The position numbers and the translations under genes are program-made. From contig NC_085049.1 in the NCBI RefSeq assembly GCF_963662255.1, positions 63,783,158-63,847,157 on the forward strand: 64,000 nucleotides of DNA. The letters are read 5' to 3'. The notes under the pieces are model-generated. The model was not told the origin of the DNA and did not search any database. It was given only the letters and a program-made list of their open reading frames with translations. This document shows positions 51,340 through 64,000 of this stretch, piece after piece (position 1 is the first letter of the stretch; the number at the start of each line of letters is the position of its first letter). The DNA comes from Cinclus cinclus (Eukaryota; Chordata; Aves; Passeriformes; Cinclidae).

Positions 51340-53735
51340 AGTTGCATAAATTCACTTTATTTATATCCCTTGCACATTGCAATAAGTTCCTTAATTTCTG
51401 GTTTTAAGAGGAAATTTTTCTCTCTCATTTCATCCAGTATAATTTGCTAATTGTAGAGTTGTGAACTCCTCATGGTTTAGTGAGACAAAATTTTAATAGC
51501 TGTATCTGAATTCTTACTTAAAAATTATCACTGTGTGTTTCTATGTAGGGTCAAGCATGTTGTTTGTGATGTGGCTGTTTTGGTGACTAACAGTCTGATG
51601 TACTGGTAAATACATACTTTAGTGAAGGAAGGGTTAGTGAATTGGAAATGGAAATAAATTCTCATTCCAGTATGGTTTTGATCAGGCTCATGTCATAATA
51701 TACAGAACCATTGTGTCAGTGTGGTTTAAGGTTGCAGAGCAGCTTAGAAATATTTTATGTGAACTGAGTTTCTGAAATTCCAATGTAAGGAGCAGTGAAC
51801 TTTTCATATATTTTACTAGCCAACACATGAAGCAATGTCTTCAATTACTTAATAATCACTCTTTGCTGGATTTGGGGAAGCCTTGATTTTAGAGTGTAAT
51901 GCCTTGTACCATTCACTGCTGTTATTAACATACTATCAAGATGCTGTTCTGAGACTTGTGATAAACTTGCATTGTTCACTCTCTCTTTTTTTATTATTTT
52001 TTTTATTCCTGGAGCAGACAGGTCCATCTGTTGTCATTATCTTTGCAACAGCCATAAGATTTAGGAGACTGTCATGTTAACAAAGGTACAAAGTGTTGTC
52101 CACTCAACAGCTCATTTCCAAGTACAAAAACCCCTTGACATTCTTACAACAGACGTGCTTGTATTTTTTTGAATGGTGAATGCTCAGAAGTGTTCCTTAG
52201 GCTAATGCTATGCTCAGCTTTCTTCTGTCAACATTACAAGCACCATAGACAATTCAGTTTATGAGACTTCTGGCTAAAATCATGGTGTTACGTGCAAAAG
52301 TAGAATCCATTTGGCCACTGAAATACTAATACTTTTAATAAAAATAATTAACACATGTTGTTATTGTAATTTATACTGGCCAATAAATCCCAAAAGAGGA
52401 TATGTCTTGAGCCTGTATCTATGTGGTAGCTCACAGATGAACAATTATTAGCAGCAGCTTCCTAATCTTCATAGTCCTTAACTCTGTTCTACCAATTTTG
52501 TCCTTTCATAATGATGTTGACAAACTGTAATATCTCTACAAATTTCCCCAGAGATGGAAAGCTGCAGGGATTGGTATGAAATCTAGGACCCAGAAAAAAG
52601 AAAAATAATAGCATTCTGTGTATTTCACATAGTGTAATTTAGGAATATTTTTCCCCACAAGCGAAACATTGGAGGAAAAGATTAGTTAGCTTTTTCTAAG
52701 ACAAATACAGTATTCATCCTTCTGTTCTGTTTGTGCTCATTTTTGTAAAAGCAAAAGATAGGTTGCATACAAATAAAGTATGGAAAGGGTATAAATATTT
52801 TATATGCTTGTAATGTATGTCACCTATGTGCCAATAACAAGGAGGAGTGGTTGAGTGTAGAAGAGAAAGATCTAACTGCAGGTAAAGAGAGTAAATCAAG
52901 ATAAAATCTTTATTCATGGTACTTTTTGAATTACTTTCCGAACTTGAGGAACAGCAAAAATACATTACTCCTTTGGAAAGGAAGCCTACTAAGTTTACAA
53001 ATGTAATTTAATGTTAGGAGCAAGGAATTTCCTTTAAGTCCTTTGTTTCTCTCCTGGAAAATATTTTACATGTTTCCTGAGGCTTTTTTATCATTCAGAT
53101 TTGTTTAACTGAGTTATAGACTGCCTAGTAAATATGACTGGAGAGTAAAGGCTTCAAAGGTAATGAGCCCAGACATGCCGTGAAAATTATTTTCACCTGT
53201 CCTCACTAGGCACCTATCCATTCTTGTAGGGAGTGGAAATCAGAGACAATTTTCCTGTTATCCACTGGCTGGCATGCCAGTCCATCAGCAGGCAGACAGT
53301 TTAAGACTATCTAAAGAATATGCTTTCTTGCCCATTTCTTGGGCCAGAAAGGTTTTGCAAGGGACACTGTTGAAGTTGAAGCTGCAGCCATTATAAAGGA
53401 CAATTAAGAACATTGGAGCAAGCAGAAAATATGCTATAGCATTTTGGGGACATAAAAGAATCTGAGGGGTGGAGTGAGGAGATCTGGGAAGGTGCTGCTG
53501 CTGTTGTTGCTTTACAAAATAAATCTAAGGTCCATATGTTGCCACATTTGGTTGTTTTTGCTGAACTTTGTTTCTGCAGGATTGTGAGAGATTATACAGC
53601 AGACTATCCCTGCCTCTTCTCTAGCAATTCACATGTGTCCAAGGGAATACAGCAGTTGTTCTGTTCTGCTGTTCACGCTGAGTTAAGGCTCAGTCTCTAA
53701 GTGGTGCCTGTTCAGGTGTAGCATGTGCCCTCCGA
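51340..53735. other. TMCC3 intron 1, middle part
   Basis: Unassigned AT-rich sequence between the solo LTR and the CR1 fragment; short chance frames only. Confidence 0.45.
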
Positions 53736-53874
53736 TCACAGAATCATAGGCTGGCTTGGTTTGGAAGGGACCTTGAAGATCACCTACGTCCAACCCTCCT
53801 GCCATGGGCAGGAACCTTTCACTAGCCCAGGCTGCTCAAAGCCCTGTGCAGCCTTGCCTTGAAGTCCCTGATAG
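53736..53874 (-). mobile_element. CR1 LINE fragment, reverse orientation
   Basis: TCACAGAATCATAGGCTGGC, TTGGAAGGGACCTTGAAGAT and CCTGCCATGGGCAGG mark the reversed CR1 3' end. Only about 140 bp remain. Confidence 0.92.
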
Positions 53875-56800
53875 GGTCACTTTGTTCTGGTGTGGTGCTT
53901 GGTGTTACTCAGAGTGCTTCCTGCCACAATTGATCTGCAGCATTAATCCTGTATCCACTCCATTTTGATGTGCCTCTTTTCTTACCAAATCATTGCTGTC
54001 TTCATAAACAAGAGCTGTGAGAAGTGCTTGTGTGGATACACTTGGACTGCATATTTGAAATTATAGCTGGATTAGTCCTTGTTTTTTGTTTTTTGTTTGT
54101 TTGTTTGTTTTTGTCTTTGTGACCATTTCCACGGTTGCATTTCTTATTTGAAACTAAAACTTTAGTCTTTAGTTTTAAACAATTGTTGGTCTTGATCTTT
54201 TTCTATCCATATTTCATGAGCTAATTTAAGATTCACAGAGGCTAGTGTTAACTAAATTTGAGCATGTGTTTCATCTTGTAGGGGATAAATGGAAACATCT
54301 TGTCAATCTATATTTTAAATTCTTTCTCCAAGAATGCATAGTATTCATTGCTGTCTAGTGGTTTGTTTGATTTGGGCCTTTTTTCTGCCAGTAGATGCAT
54401 TTAACTCCATTTGACAGTGTTTCAGTGCCTTCAGGTGCACAGTATAGTGATGTTCCTGATAACTTTTTTGAGAATCTGGATTCATCCATGCTTGTGGATG
54501 CAAATAGCAATTGATGTTGGTCAAAAATTTGAAATGCTGTTCTGCACTGCTTAGCTGCCACACAGTGTGGAAGAATGGCCTTTACTGAAGTAACGCTGGT
54601 TGCTGCTTCTGAAACTCTAGAGGTCTTGACAGAGCTCTGGAGTTTTCAATGTGCTTCATTCCTGTGCATACTTCATTTTCATGACCACTGAAGCAAGAAA
54701 ATCATGACCTTCATAAAAAATTAAAAATTTTGCTTTTTTGGAATGAATTGTTGTGTGGTATCTCACCAAATATTGTGTTTTAACAGCTTGCCTTTACATC
54801 GTGCATTTTCAATAATTAAAAAATAAAAAAAGCAACATAATACATGTTCGACTTTGCTGCATGCAGGGCTGGATACTGCTGGTAATTTTTTAGCTCTGGT
54901 TCGGTTTTTGCTTGCCAAACTTTGGACATCCATATTAAGATTCATAACCAGAAGAACTGAAGCTTCAGGTGAATAAATAATTTGTTTTTTGATAATTTTC
55001 CTATTAATTTTACCAATAGAGAGCATGCTTGTCCAATAAGATGTACCAAAGGATGCAACCTGTTTTGTGCAGTTACTTGCTGTACTCTGTCAACTTGATG
55101 AAAATCTCTTTCATGAGTATATTTAATAGAAAAAAATAAAATCAGTAGAGTTATAAAATAACATGAAGCATTCAACCAGAACAGTTAAAATTGTTGTAAC
55201 CAACAGCTTGAGTTCTTAAATATATAAATATACACAGAGGATCTCAGCTGAGTCACAGGCTCTCATGGCTTGATTTCAAACTAGAGTGCCATCACCTCTC
55301 TTCAGTGTTAAATTATTCAGGTATATAAGCCAGTTCAGTCTACCATGATTTTAGAGGTAACTTGATGGCACTGATTCTGTTATGTGTTTGCTGAAGATGT
55401 AAGAACAATGTTTGGAAAGTAGGTTTTGCCTTCAGTACATTTAAATGCTCTAGTTTGCATGCAAAACTTGCATGTTTTCCTTGGTTATTGTTGTCAATAT
55501 TAAGTAGTTATGGATGATTTTTGAATAAGCTCTATTCAGATCGTAGCTGGTAGAGCATTACAGCACAGTTGCCTTTTAATGGGAGAGATGTGTGCCTTGG
55601 ACATTGGTGATTAATAATGTACTAAAAAAATGGTCCAAAATAATTTTTTTTACAGGAATAGGACAAAAACTAGACTAAGCCTGTGTCGTAGAAGTGGTGC
55701 AGCACAAGTGAGCTGCTGCTGAACTAAAGGAAAGGAGTCTGTTGGGGACCTTGAGTATTCCCTGACAGATTGTTTGCTCAACTCCATGGGAATCTGCATT
55801 TCTGAAGTGTGGAAACTGACTGAAGCCTCTGTGCTTCCTGAGGCCTGTTGGGTCCAGCACTGTATGGCATCAGGGCAGCAAGTTCACTGCTGAGGAATAA
55901 AAAAAGCAAGCCCAAGAATGCAAGGCAACATGCTAGTGTGCCCTCCTGTATTTCTTCAAAATACGTCTGTGGTGTGAGGACAGCTTTCCGTCTTCCTGAG
56001 GCATGTCCTTGCTGTCTTAGTATCTTTTATAATCTCTCCACAAATCTTGGGGTCTCTCTTCTGGAGAGGCAAAGGGATGTCATTGTCTTCGCTGTTGGTT
56101 TTGTGGTTGGGATGTCTGCCTTGAAGTTGTGAGCCGGGACATGTCTTAAGATGAAAAGGGCCTAGAATCCAACTGTTCGTTTCTTGATGGACAATCTTGG
56201 CTGATAAGTAAACCTACTTCCTCCATGCCTCCTGCTTGAAGACACGTATGACTGAACATGTAATTCATGTATGATTAAGTATTTCTTCTCCACTAATTTC
56301 TGCAGTGAAATCATGATGCATTTTGCATCTGAATTGATTCACCTGGTTGTGGTAGGGTGCCCTCATTTGTGGACTATTGTGGAGTCATTTGCAAAGGAAT
56401 CTCTGGAGGAAAGGAACAAATTATTCAGGAACACACATTTTAAAGTATGTGAAATAAAGGGAAAAGAAATCAGGAAATGACTAAATGCATCTCACTTGGC
56501 AAAGTGACATTTATTTTAGTACGAAGTCTTCACACTGCCTGTGGTAGTTCTCTTGTAGGTTGTTTAGAATCATGGCTCTGTTTCAATCAGATGCTTTTGA
56601 AGTATTATTACCATCTTTCCAGTCTTTGTTAATTGAGTGTCACGAAAGAGAGACAAAAAATATGTTGGTAATTTTTTTCATTATATAGGTATCACAGTTA
56701 TTTAATTTATCCTATTAGTTTCTGTAAATTAAAAAAAAAGCAAAAGTTTGGCAAAAAAAAGGGAAGTACATTTTATAGTATAATATCTATGTCCTTGTCC

Positions 56801-59800
56801 CAGAGTAGCTATAGCATGGTGCAATGGTGACTTAAAGCAGATGTTCTTGCTTGACAGGCAAGTGGCAATCTAGATAGCCTCACAAGTAGATTGTATCTGA
56901 TGATAACTTAGTGCTTAAGCTTTCATTACTGATCTGTGTTTGTTTTGTTTTGGTTTTATATATGATCCCTTTCATACTTTTTTTGTGTTTCTGAGAAGCA
57001 AGGGCGCGTACACAAGAGCGTAGAAAGGAAAGTTTCTTCCAGGCTTGTGAGCATTGCTGAGTGGCAGAGCTTGTTACACAGCTTTTGGAGGTGCTTGTTC
57101 TGCTTTTGCATTGGCTCATATTCTTGCAGCTGCATTGCATTGCTGCAGTTAACTTACTGTTAGACTCCTAGAGCTGCTCTTCCTTTCCTTGTAAAGTTGT
57201 GTAACCTAAACAGTATCTTGACATTTGATAAGGCATCTTTGGAGAGAGACTAAGAATGACCCACAAGAAAGATTGTGCTTGGGTAGGGAGATTATTTTCT
57301 TCAAATTTCCCAATGTCAGTGGATACTGATATGATTTATAGGAAGTTATGCCACTAGTGAGAAATTACATGGTTCTGTTAGAATGTTAGATCCTGGCTTC
57401 AAAACCCCTTGTCTCTGAGGTGGGAAAAATCAAAATTGAGTCAAGAAATTTTTGGGAGTAGGTAGATCTTACAGAAGTTCTTGGTGAGGGGAAGGTACTC
57501 ACCTGTTACAAAATATGTTAATAGAAAAGTGGGAGGGAAGCAGTTACAGGGAAGGAAGTGAGAATTGAAGAGTTGACAAAAAAGTAGAGATAGAGGAAGG
57601 GGGGAAAGGGTAAGGGGAAAGCCTGATTTCATGTGAGGCAAAAACTCACATGAGCTTCTGCTCACATGCATAAAATTCAAAACCTGTTGTTTAGTCAACA
57701 AGCTGTAATTTGAAGTAAAGTCCCTGTATGTGGCATCCTCCCATCCTTCAAGAAGGAGCAGAACAGGTCCTGCAGTGTCCTCCCTGATCTTAACACGTAA
57801 AAAATTCCAGGCCTTCCCGCTTCACCCGAAATAGTGACTAGTTCAGCTTTCACCTATGGAAGTGGCTACCATCATTACTCATGGATGCCAGCCATGTCAT
57901 GCATAAGATACAGCGAAGACATAAGAGCCTAAGTTACAATTTTTAGGTAGCAGAATCACTATGTGCAAGGTGTTAGATTCCTGTGGTATCAGACTGGGGA
58001 TGAAATTTCACCTGAAGTGGCTGTAGGAGCTATGTGACATCTAAATGTAAGCACAGATCAAGTATCTGTGGTTGTCAAAGACACACTTTATTTACTTTTG
58101 GCCTGTCATGAGTCCTTGGATGTTTCAGCATGGAAGAAGTTGTGGAAATCTCTCTTCTGTGGACCGGTAATCATAAAGTCCTAATCTTAAGAATTTGTGC
58201 TAAATTGGACCCTCTCCCCACCCCCAAAGCACACTCAGGTAGAAACACTGAGTGAAAAGGAAAGAAGTAAATAATGTTTTAATACTTAGAACTCATAATT
58301 GGTTCGAAGTGATTATTAGATTTTGTTATTTTCATCTCTAGCTCATATTGCCTTGTCAGTGTGTCTATGTGCTTTGGGGGTGGGGAAAGAGTCAAATTCC
58401 TGTGGAATAGATCATTGAATGCACCTGGCATGGCTATCTCAATGAAGGCTTTGAGATAGTTTGTCACTGGAGCTTCTCTTGCAACTAGTAGAGTTTTTCT
58501 AGGACTTGGCTTTTTGCAGATCAGAAGTACAGCTCAAATCATTGTGGCAGGTTGTTGCAGAGACAGGTATCTAGAACTACCAGTTATAACTTTTAAATTC
58601 CACTGTGAATGTTAACTCTTCAGAGATCATAGACTCAAAATACCCCAACTCTGAAAATATTACTCTAAAAATATTTTGACCTTGCTAGACTTGTTCACTG
58701 TAATGCTGGCAGGCTGCCAAGTCTGTGGGAGTTATTTTATGTACATTCATATGTAGTAGTCTGTTAGAAGACCAGTCTGTTAGTGAATCTGCTGAATCCC
58801 TTACATTGTCTTTGAGTTACACTGTGAGATTTTTGTCTGACAGCAAGATAACTGCTTGTAGCTGGGTCTCAGCATTCAAGGCAGTAACACAATTTTCCTG
58901 GTTGTTGCTACCTGCAAGGAAACTACCAATCTTCTGAAACAATGTCCTTCCCAGTAAGTACTTCCAGGATAATTCCTTTCCTTTCCCTCCAGATAACAGT
59001 AAAACTTTACGAAACTCGAGATCAGTTCTGACACAAGTTTCATGCATTAGGTAGTTAAATATCACAATACTGTGATATTTTAAACATAGTAAGAATTTCT
59101 ATTATATGTTACCCTATGTGATCCAGAAGCCATCTATAGAACTTGAAAAAGCAGTGTTAAAATGGGATGCATTTTTTATTGTACCACATTGTGTTTTCAG
59201 TTATTTACATGCTACTAACCCCCACCCCAGTTCTGCACTCTAAACAAGGATGCATTCACAGCGTTGTGCATGAATCTCTTAACACCTGTATTGGGAAGTT
59301 AGTACCAGAAAATAAATGGACCTAAACCAGCTCTTCAGTGAAAAGCTAAATAAATGACAAATCATTGTTTTTGCTATTCTATTTTTAGTCTATTTTACTA
59401 GTCTATTTTTAATTACTTTTAGTAGTATTTTTAACTTTTCCATGTGCTTATGAGTTGTTACATGGATATCCCAGTACCTGTGGCTAAGCATCTGAAAATG
59501 TTTGAACATATATCTGGATTTATTTTGGTGAATCTTTGACTTTCAGCTAGCAAACAGCCCGAATGGGCTTTTTCAATATCTTATATAGCTTTCAGATTGT
59601 ATGACTATTGTCTAAATATTGTTAAATTATGCAGAAGAACATAACACCTGGTGCATTTATTTCTGTACTGACCTTTATTTTTATAACACTCTTGTTAAAG
59701 CAGTAAATGAACAAGGAAGATAATAAAAAGCACGTAAAAAGCCTACAGACCAAATGGGATGAATAATGAAGTATGTCAGTTTTTACCATAAAGTTAAAAT

Positions 59801-62800
59801 GTTGCAGTGTTTCCTGGTTAGTACCAGAAGCATATGTAGGGACAGACTTAAAATCTAAATTTGGAGAGCAGAGTGGTAAGAGCTGCTATTTGCTCTTTCC
59901 ATTGTGAGAGGTCAGAGTTCCGTACAGTCATATTTGCATGGAAAGTTTTAGTCCAGTGCAAATCACTGCAATTCATTAAAGTTTCCCAGAGCACTTAATG
60001 AATGTGTGCGTATCTAAAGACTTCCTCTCTAGCTGAAATGGAATAAAAGACATTTAGGCCATTTTGAGTTGCTGAAAAGTTAGGTAATTTTGCTTTTCAT
60101 TTACCACCTGCTTTTCTTCCTCACCTCAAATTTTGTTTTATTATAAGTAATGTTAAGTCTACAGGAGCTAATTTTTGAAATCAGTTTCTCCCCGAATCTA
60201 TGTTTTTCTTCCACTTGCTTACCTGCAGGCAGACTGCTTTGATTGTAACATAAATGCCAAGAACTATCAGACTTAAGCTGAAGTAGCTTTCTTTGCAGTT
60301 TGCATTATGATTTCTTGAAGTCATTTGTGTGTTTCTCAAACCTGTCATGTAGCTGACTTGTCAGTACAGAAAATATTTGTCAGTCTGTTTCTTTAGGAAG
60401 AGAGTCTGGAAAATCACTTTTCAACATGTAACACCACTTAGAATATTAACTCGTGTGTAATTAGGCTAACATCATTTGGCATAATCTCACAAAGGGCATG
60501 TTTTTGAGGGTTTAGCAATGGATATAGATCTTATCTGTCTGTTGAGACCTCTAAAATCTGATTTAGTAGTAGTACTTTATTTGAGTTAAAATTATTCTAA
60601 GCATATGACCGAGAGAGATAAAGGGAAAAATACTTAGACAATTTTCTAATGCTTTGATCAAAATGAGCACTGTGGTTTGGGTTTTGCTTTGCTTTCCACT
60701 GTCACGGAATGAGATCTCTTGTGCCGAATGTTAGGCTGTTTACAACAGGATTCTGGAGCCTGTAGCCAAGCACAGCTCCCTGCTCAGGTACAGAGCTCTG
60801 TCTCAGGGCAGAGCCAGTTACCATGGTTGGACTCCAAGGACAGCATGACTCTTATCTGCTTCCTTTCCCACTGAAATCTGCTTTGTTCCTTTTTATCTGT
60901 GCTGTTGCTATGACTGAATATGGTAATATGTTTATAAGTCTTTTACACCAAACCATGTGATAAAGCATAGCCTCTTGACTGTCTGAATATAAACTTAAGA
61001 GAGGAAAAATAAGAACCAATTTAGAAAGTTCAAAGGAGAGGGAGGGAGGCAGGAAGGCCAGACTATGAGCAGAATATTGATTTCAGTTTCATTCTAATCA
61101 AATCATATTGGTGAATAGGTCTCTAACATCACCACAACTCTAAAAATAGAAAAATCTAATATGAATTTAATATGTAAGAACTGGCATTAAGAGAAAATTG
61201 ACAACTAGTGTTTATGTCTGTGCTTCTGAAGAAACCCTTTACCTTTAGTTTGAATGTAAGATCAACACATGCCATTTTCTGTTGATAATTTTTTTAAACA
61301 CTCTGAATTAAGATTACAAGCTGCTTTAAAAAGACCATCAGGTTTATTGTTGTAATTGTTGTAATACTGTTGTATTATGGTGTAATAAAATTATATGGGG
61401 AACTTCTGCTTCCTGCTTTAAATAGTTCTGTTGTGCTGTAATGGCCAAAGAACTTGACAAAGAAACTTGTTTAGGTTGGGCAGCCCATTGCTTCATACTA
61501 AACATTTACAAGGAGATAAGAGCAACAGTTTGACCATTGCTTGATAGATGCTCTCCCAATTCCCTGTGGTTAGGTAAGAGAGGCAAAGGCTTTCAACACA
61601 CTGAAAATAACTTAAAAATGCTCGGAAACATCTTCTATTCTTTTCATACACTTGACATGGAAGTTGATGGGTGAGCTCTGTGACTCAGTTTGTGGGACAT
61701 GTCAGTCATGGATGGTGAGTATGTGACAACTCGGCCAAGCAGAAAAGCAATTGCCTGAACTTCTGTTTCAAAAATGCTGCCCTGGTCTAGCTATTATGGA
61801 TTACAGCTGTATAAAAATCTGAAGTACCCATGTGCTTAATGAAGTTTTTGTTATATATATGAATAACTTCTGTTACCATTTCTGCTTAGACCATGTAAGC
61901 AGCTTTATGTTTCTTCATAGTACATGAAGCTTGCCAGCATGAGATTCTTGAGTAAAGCAGAGGTGTATATTAATACCTAACTTGAAGATGGTGGGGTTTA
62001 TCTTGTTTGTGTTTATAGCAGTTGACTTACCCATCATTATGGATTTAATAATGGGTGTTACTGAAGATGTACCAATTATATTTTAAGATTGTATTTTAAT
62101 AATCAAGCAATATCAGTTGTTATGTCAAATATCCATGTAAACTAAAATGTATGGATTCCATAAAATCATGTGCTTTACAGTTCATAGTATCCAGACTTAA
62201 CATTCATTGTTTGTGTCATGTAATATAAATTATCCCTACTATTTAAATTGTTCTGGGATAGTCTTAAGAGCCTTATAGAAGGAGATAAATGAATTTAAGT
62301 TGTATTAATGCACAGATTGGCAATTTCTGTAAATCTTGGCAAGTATTCTACCAAGTAAAATACATCACAGATTAAAAAAAAAAATTATCAAACTGATTTA
62401 AAATTAAAAGATGCAGCTGCTACTGTTAGTTGAGCAAAAGCAAAAAGAGGAAAGATACAAGAAAGAAAAATGTACAAACTAAGAGTATGAATAAGCATGT
62501 AATTGTTAATGTAGATACTATTTCTATAGCAAGCTGTAGGTTTTTTATTTTTGTAAAGTTAACTGTACTACAATATTCTGATGATAATATTGAGGTTCCC
62601 TCTTCCAAAAAATCATAGTGGTTCTCAGTGAGAAGAATTTTGACAAGTTTTGTCTTTAGAGTCTAAATCGTGATATCTGGCCATATAAACATCTTGGTCA
62701 ACTAAACCATTCTGAACTTTAATCATGTTTCTACAAATGTTATTTGATGAGTAATTCTAGAATTTCCTGAGAGACATTATCCCCATGAAACATTTTTAGT

Positions 62801-64000
62801 ATTGCCATATTCAATTAAATAAATAATCCCTGTGACACCATCACATCCTCTGTGGTGCTGGAATGAAACACCTAAGATAATGATGTTGAGATCTAAATTA
62901 AATTGTGACTCTGAAAGCATTATAAAGGTTATAATCCCCTCTGTCCTCCTAGGAAGAGTTTGAAGAAAATCAAGAAAACTAAAAGCCATGAAGGATATGA
63001 GTCCAAAACGCTTATCCAAAGGCAAGAAAATGCAGTAGGAGCAATACAGGCTGTAAAGCCATCTTTGTTTGCCACTTTCTTATGTCAGTCTTAACTGTTG
63101 CTGGTGCATTGTTGGTGTTGCCTTTTCAGCCCTGCAATCCTGATATAGGTCTTTACTATATCTATGCTAAAGTGAATTAAATTTTGCATAAACATATTAA
63201 TGAAGCAAAGAAGTTACATGACGTTGGTCTATAGTATTTTATATATCCTCTCAAAAACAACAGATAGGAAGCAATATAATCAGGTTTAATTTCCCTGTAT
63301 TAAATTGCTTTTATATAGCAACATGGTTTTAACAGATTAAGAAATATCAAATTGGAAACAACTTTTCCTACTGAATCTATTCTGTTTTAAGCAGTTTAAT
63401 GTGTTGTGCAACTGTACAGTTTCTGAGCACTTTCCATTAGCCTGCTAAACAAAGTCACTACTGTTTCCTGCCTGTGCTTCTCATCTTGGAGTCCTGGCTC
63501 TGAGAATAGTTTTTGTGTTGGATGGCAGAGAGATAGGAGTGGGGGTTTTGTTTGATTTTGGATTGGTTTGTTTATTTATTTAGTTTATATACACTGAATT
63601 TATGACTAAAATTTGATGCATAATACATATTCTCCTGTATATTTACACTACACGTGGAGATGTTCACCAAATGTGTCCAGTAGTTAAGAATAGAGGGCAG
63701 TGAGCTTTGTAATGAACTTTCAGAATCAGCAGGACTTCCTTCTGCGGGAGTTCATTCTACCTTTGACATTTTAGTTCTGGCAAAACACAAATAAATGTAT
63801 TTTCAGTTTTCAAACATCTCTTAGGGGAAAAGTCTGCTTTCACTTGCTAGTACTACCATGGCAAAACATAAGGATTTTTACCATAAGTAAAAATTCAGTG
63901 AATCCTCATTAAAGGCAGTTGTTAAAAAATATTTTTTTCTTTATACATAAAACTTTTAAAAACTGTGACTTAACACTCTCATTACAATTAATATGGTGAC
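53875..64000. other. TMCC3 intron 1, distal part to window edge
   Basis: More than 9 kb of AT-rich sequence with no repeat family recognised apart from the short T/G repeat, and no open frame resembling TMCC3 exon 2 or another protein. Confidence 0.45.
54081..54114 (+). repeat. T/G simple repeat (TTTG, TTTTTTG)
   Basis: G every four to seven bases in a T tract. Confidence 0.8.

Larger units (their letters stand above)
39478..64000 (+). other. TMCC3: TMCC3 intron 1 (5' part, runs off the right edge)
   Basis: From the donor to the window end I found no frame resembling the next TMCC3 exon, which in mammals encodes a long conserved block starting Val-Glu-Arg-His-Asp-Met-Asn. The intron is therefore at least 24.5 kb. 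It contains a solo LTR, one CR1 fragment, several simple repeats and otherwise unassigned AT-rich sequence. A long first intron is expected for this gene. Confidence 0.75.

Noticed and set aside
50891..51382. 163-codon minus-strand open frame
   Set aside because: Antisense shadow lying almost wholly inside the solo LTR.
55545..55590. tRNA A-box-like words (GTAGCTGGTAGAGCA)
   Set aside because: No B box and no cloverleaf can be drawn.

Overview
The window looks like bird nuclear DNA, most likely from a songbird. It is AT-rich and gene-poor, with no operon-like or densely coding layout. Its recognisable repeats are avian: four fragments of the CR1 LINE family, one solo LTR of an avian endogenous retrovirus, and one short SINE whose head resembles tRNA-Ile and whose tail resembles CR1, the architecture described for the zebra finch element TguSINE1. 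The species cannot be told from the sequence.

Only one protein-coding gene can be supported with confidence. A CpG island at about 38.93-39.62 kb holds the first coding exon of TMCC3 (transmembrane and coiled-coil domain family 3) on the + strand, with ATG at 39400 and a splice donor after 39477. The 26 encoded residues match my memory of the vertebrate TMCC3 N-terminus. Everything from 39478 to the right edge is then TMCC3 intron 1, cut off by the window. The next exon, which starts Val-Glu-Arg-His in mammals, was not found here.

Layout: 1-38.9 kb lies upstream of TMCC3 and carries CR1 pieces (6.1-6.7, 18.85-19.09 and 26.83-27.17 kb), the SINE (28.9-29.0 kb), a possible ancient MIR-type SINE (35.3 kb), microsatellites and small inverted repeats. 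The CpG-island promoter at 39 kb has a GC box, a possible uORF, a C-rich hexamer repeat with ten C-runs (quadruplex potential on the template strand), and a GA repeat just inside the intron. The intron (39.5-64 kb) carries the solo LTR (50.76-51.34 kb), a CR1 piece (53.74-53.87 kb) and simple repeats.

The speculative find is on the minus strand. An ATG-initiated open frame leaves the same CpG island in the opposite direction (38992 leftward) and ends at a plausible donor. A 174-codon open frame with a plausible acceptor ends near the left edge (680 to 158). Between them lie several short open segments with splice-like borders, many of compatible phase. I recognise no family in any of them. 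Decoy exons of this kind are common in vertebrate DNA, and the chain has an unresolved phase break, so I offer it as a testable hypothesis (divergent gene or lncRNA) and not as an annotation.
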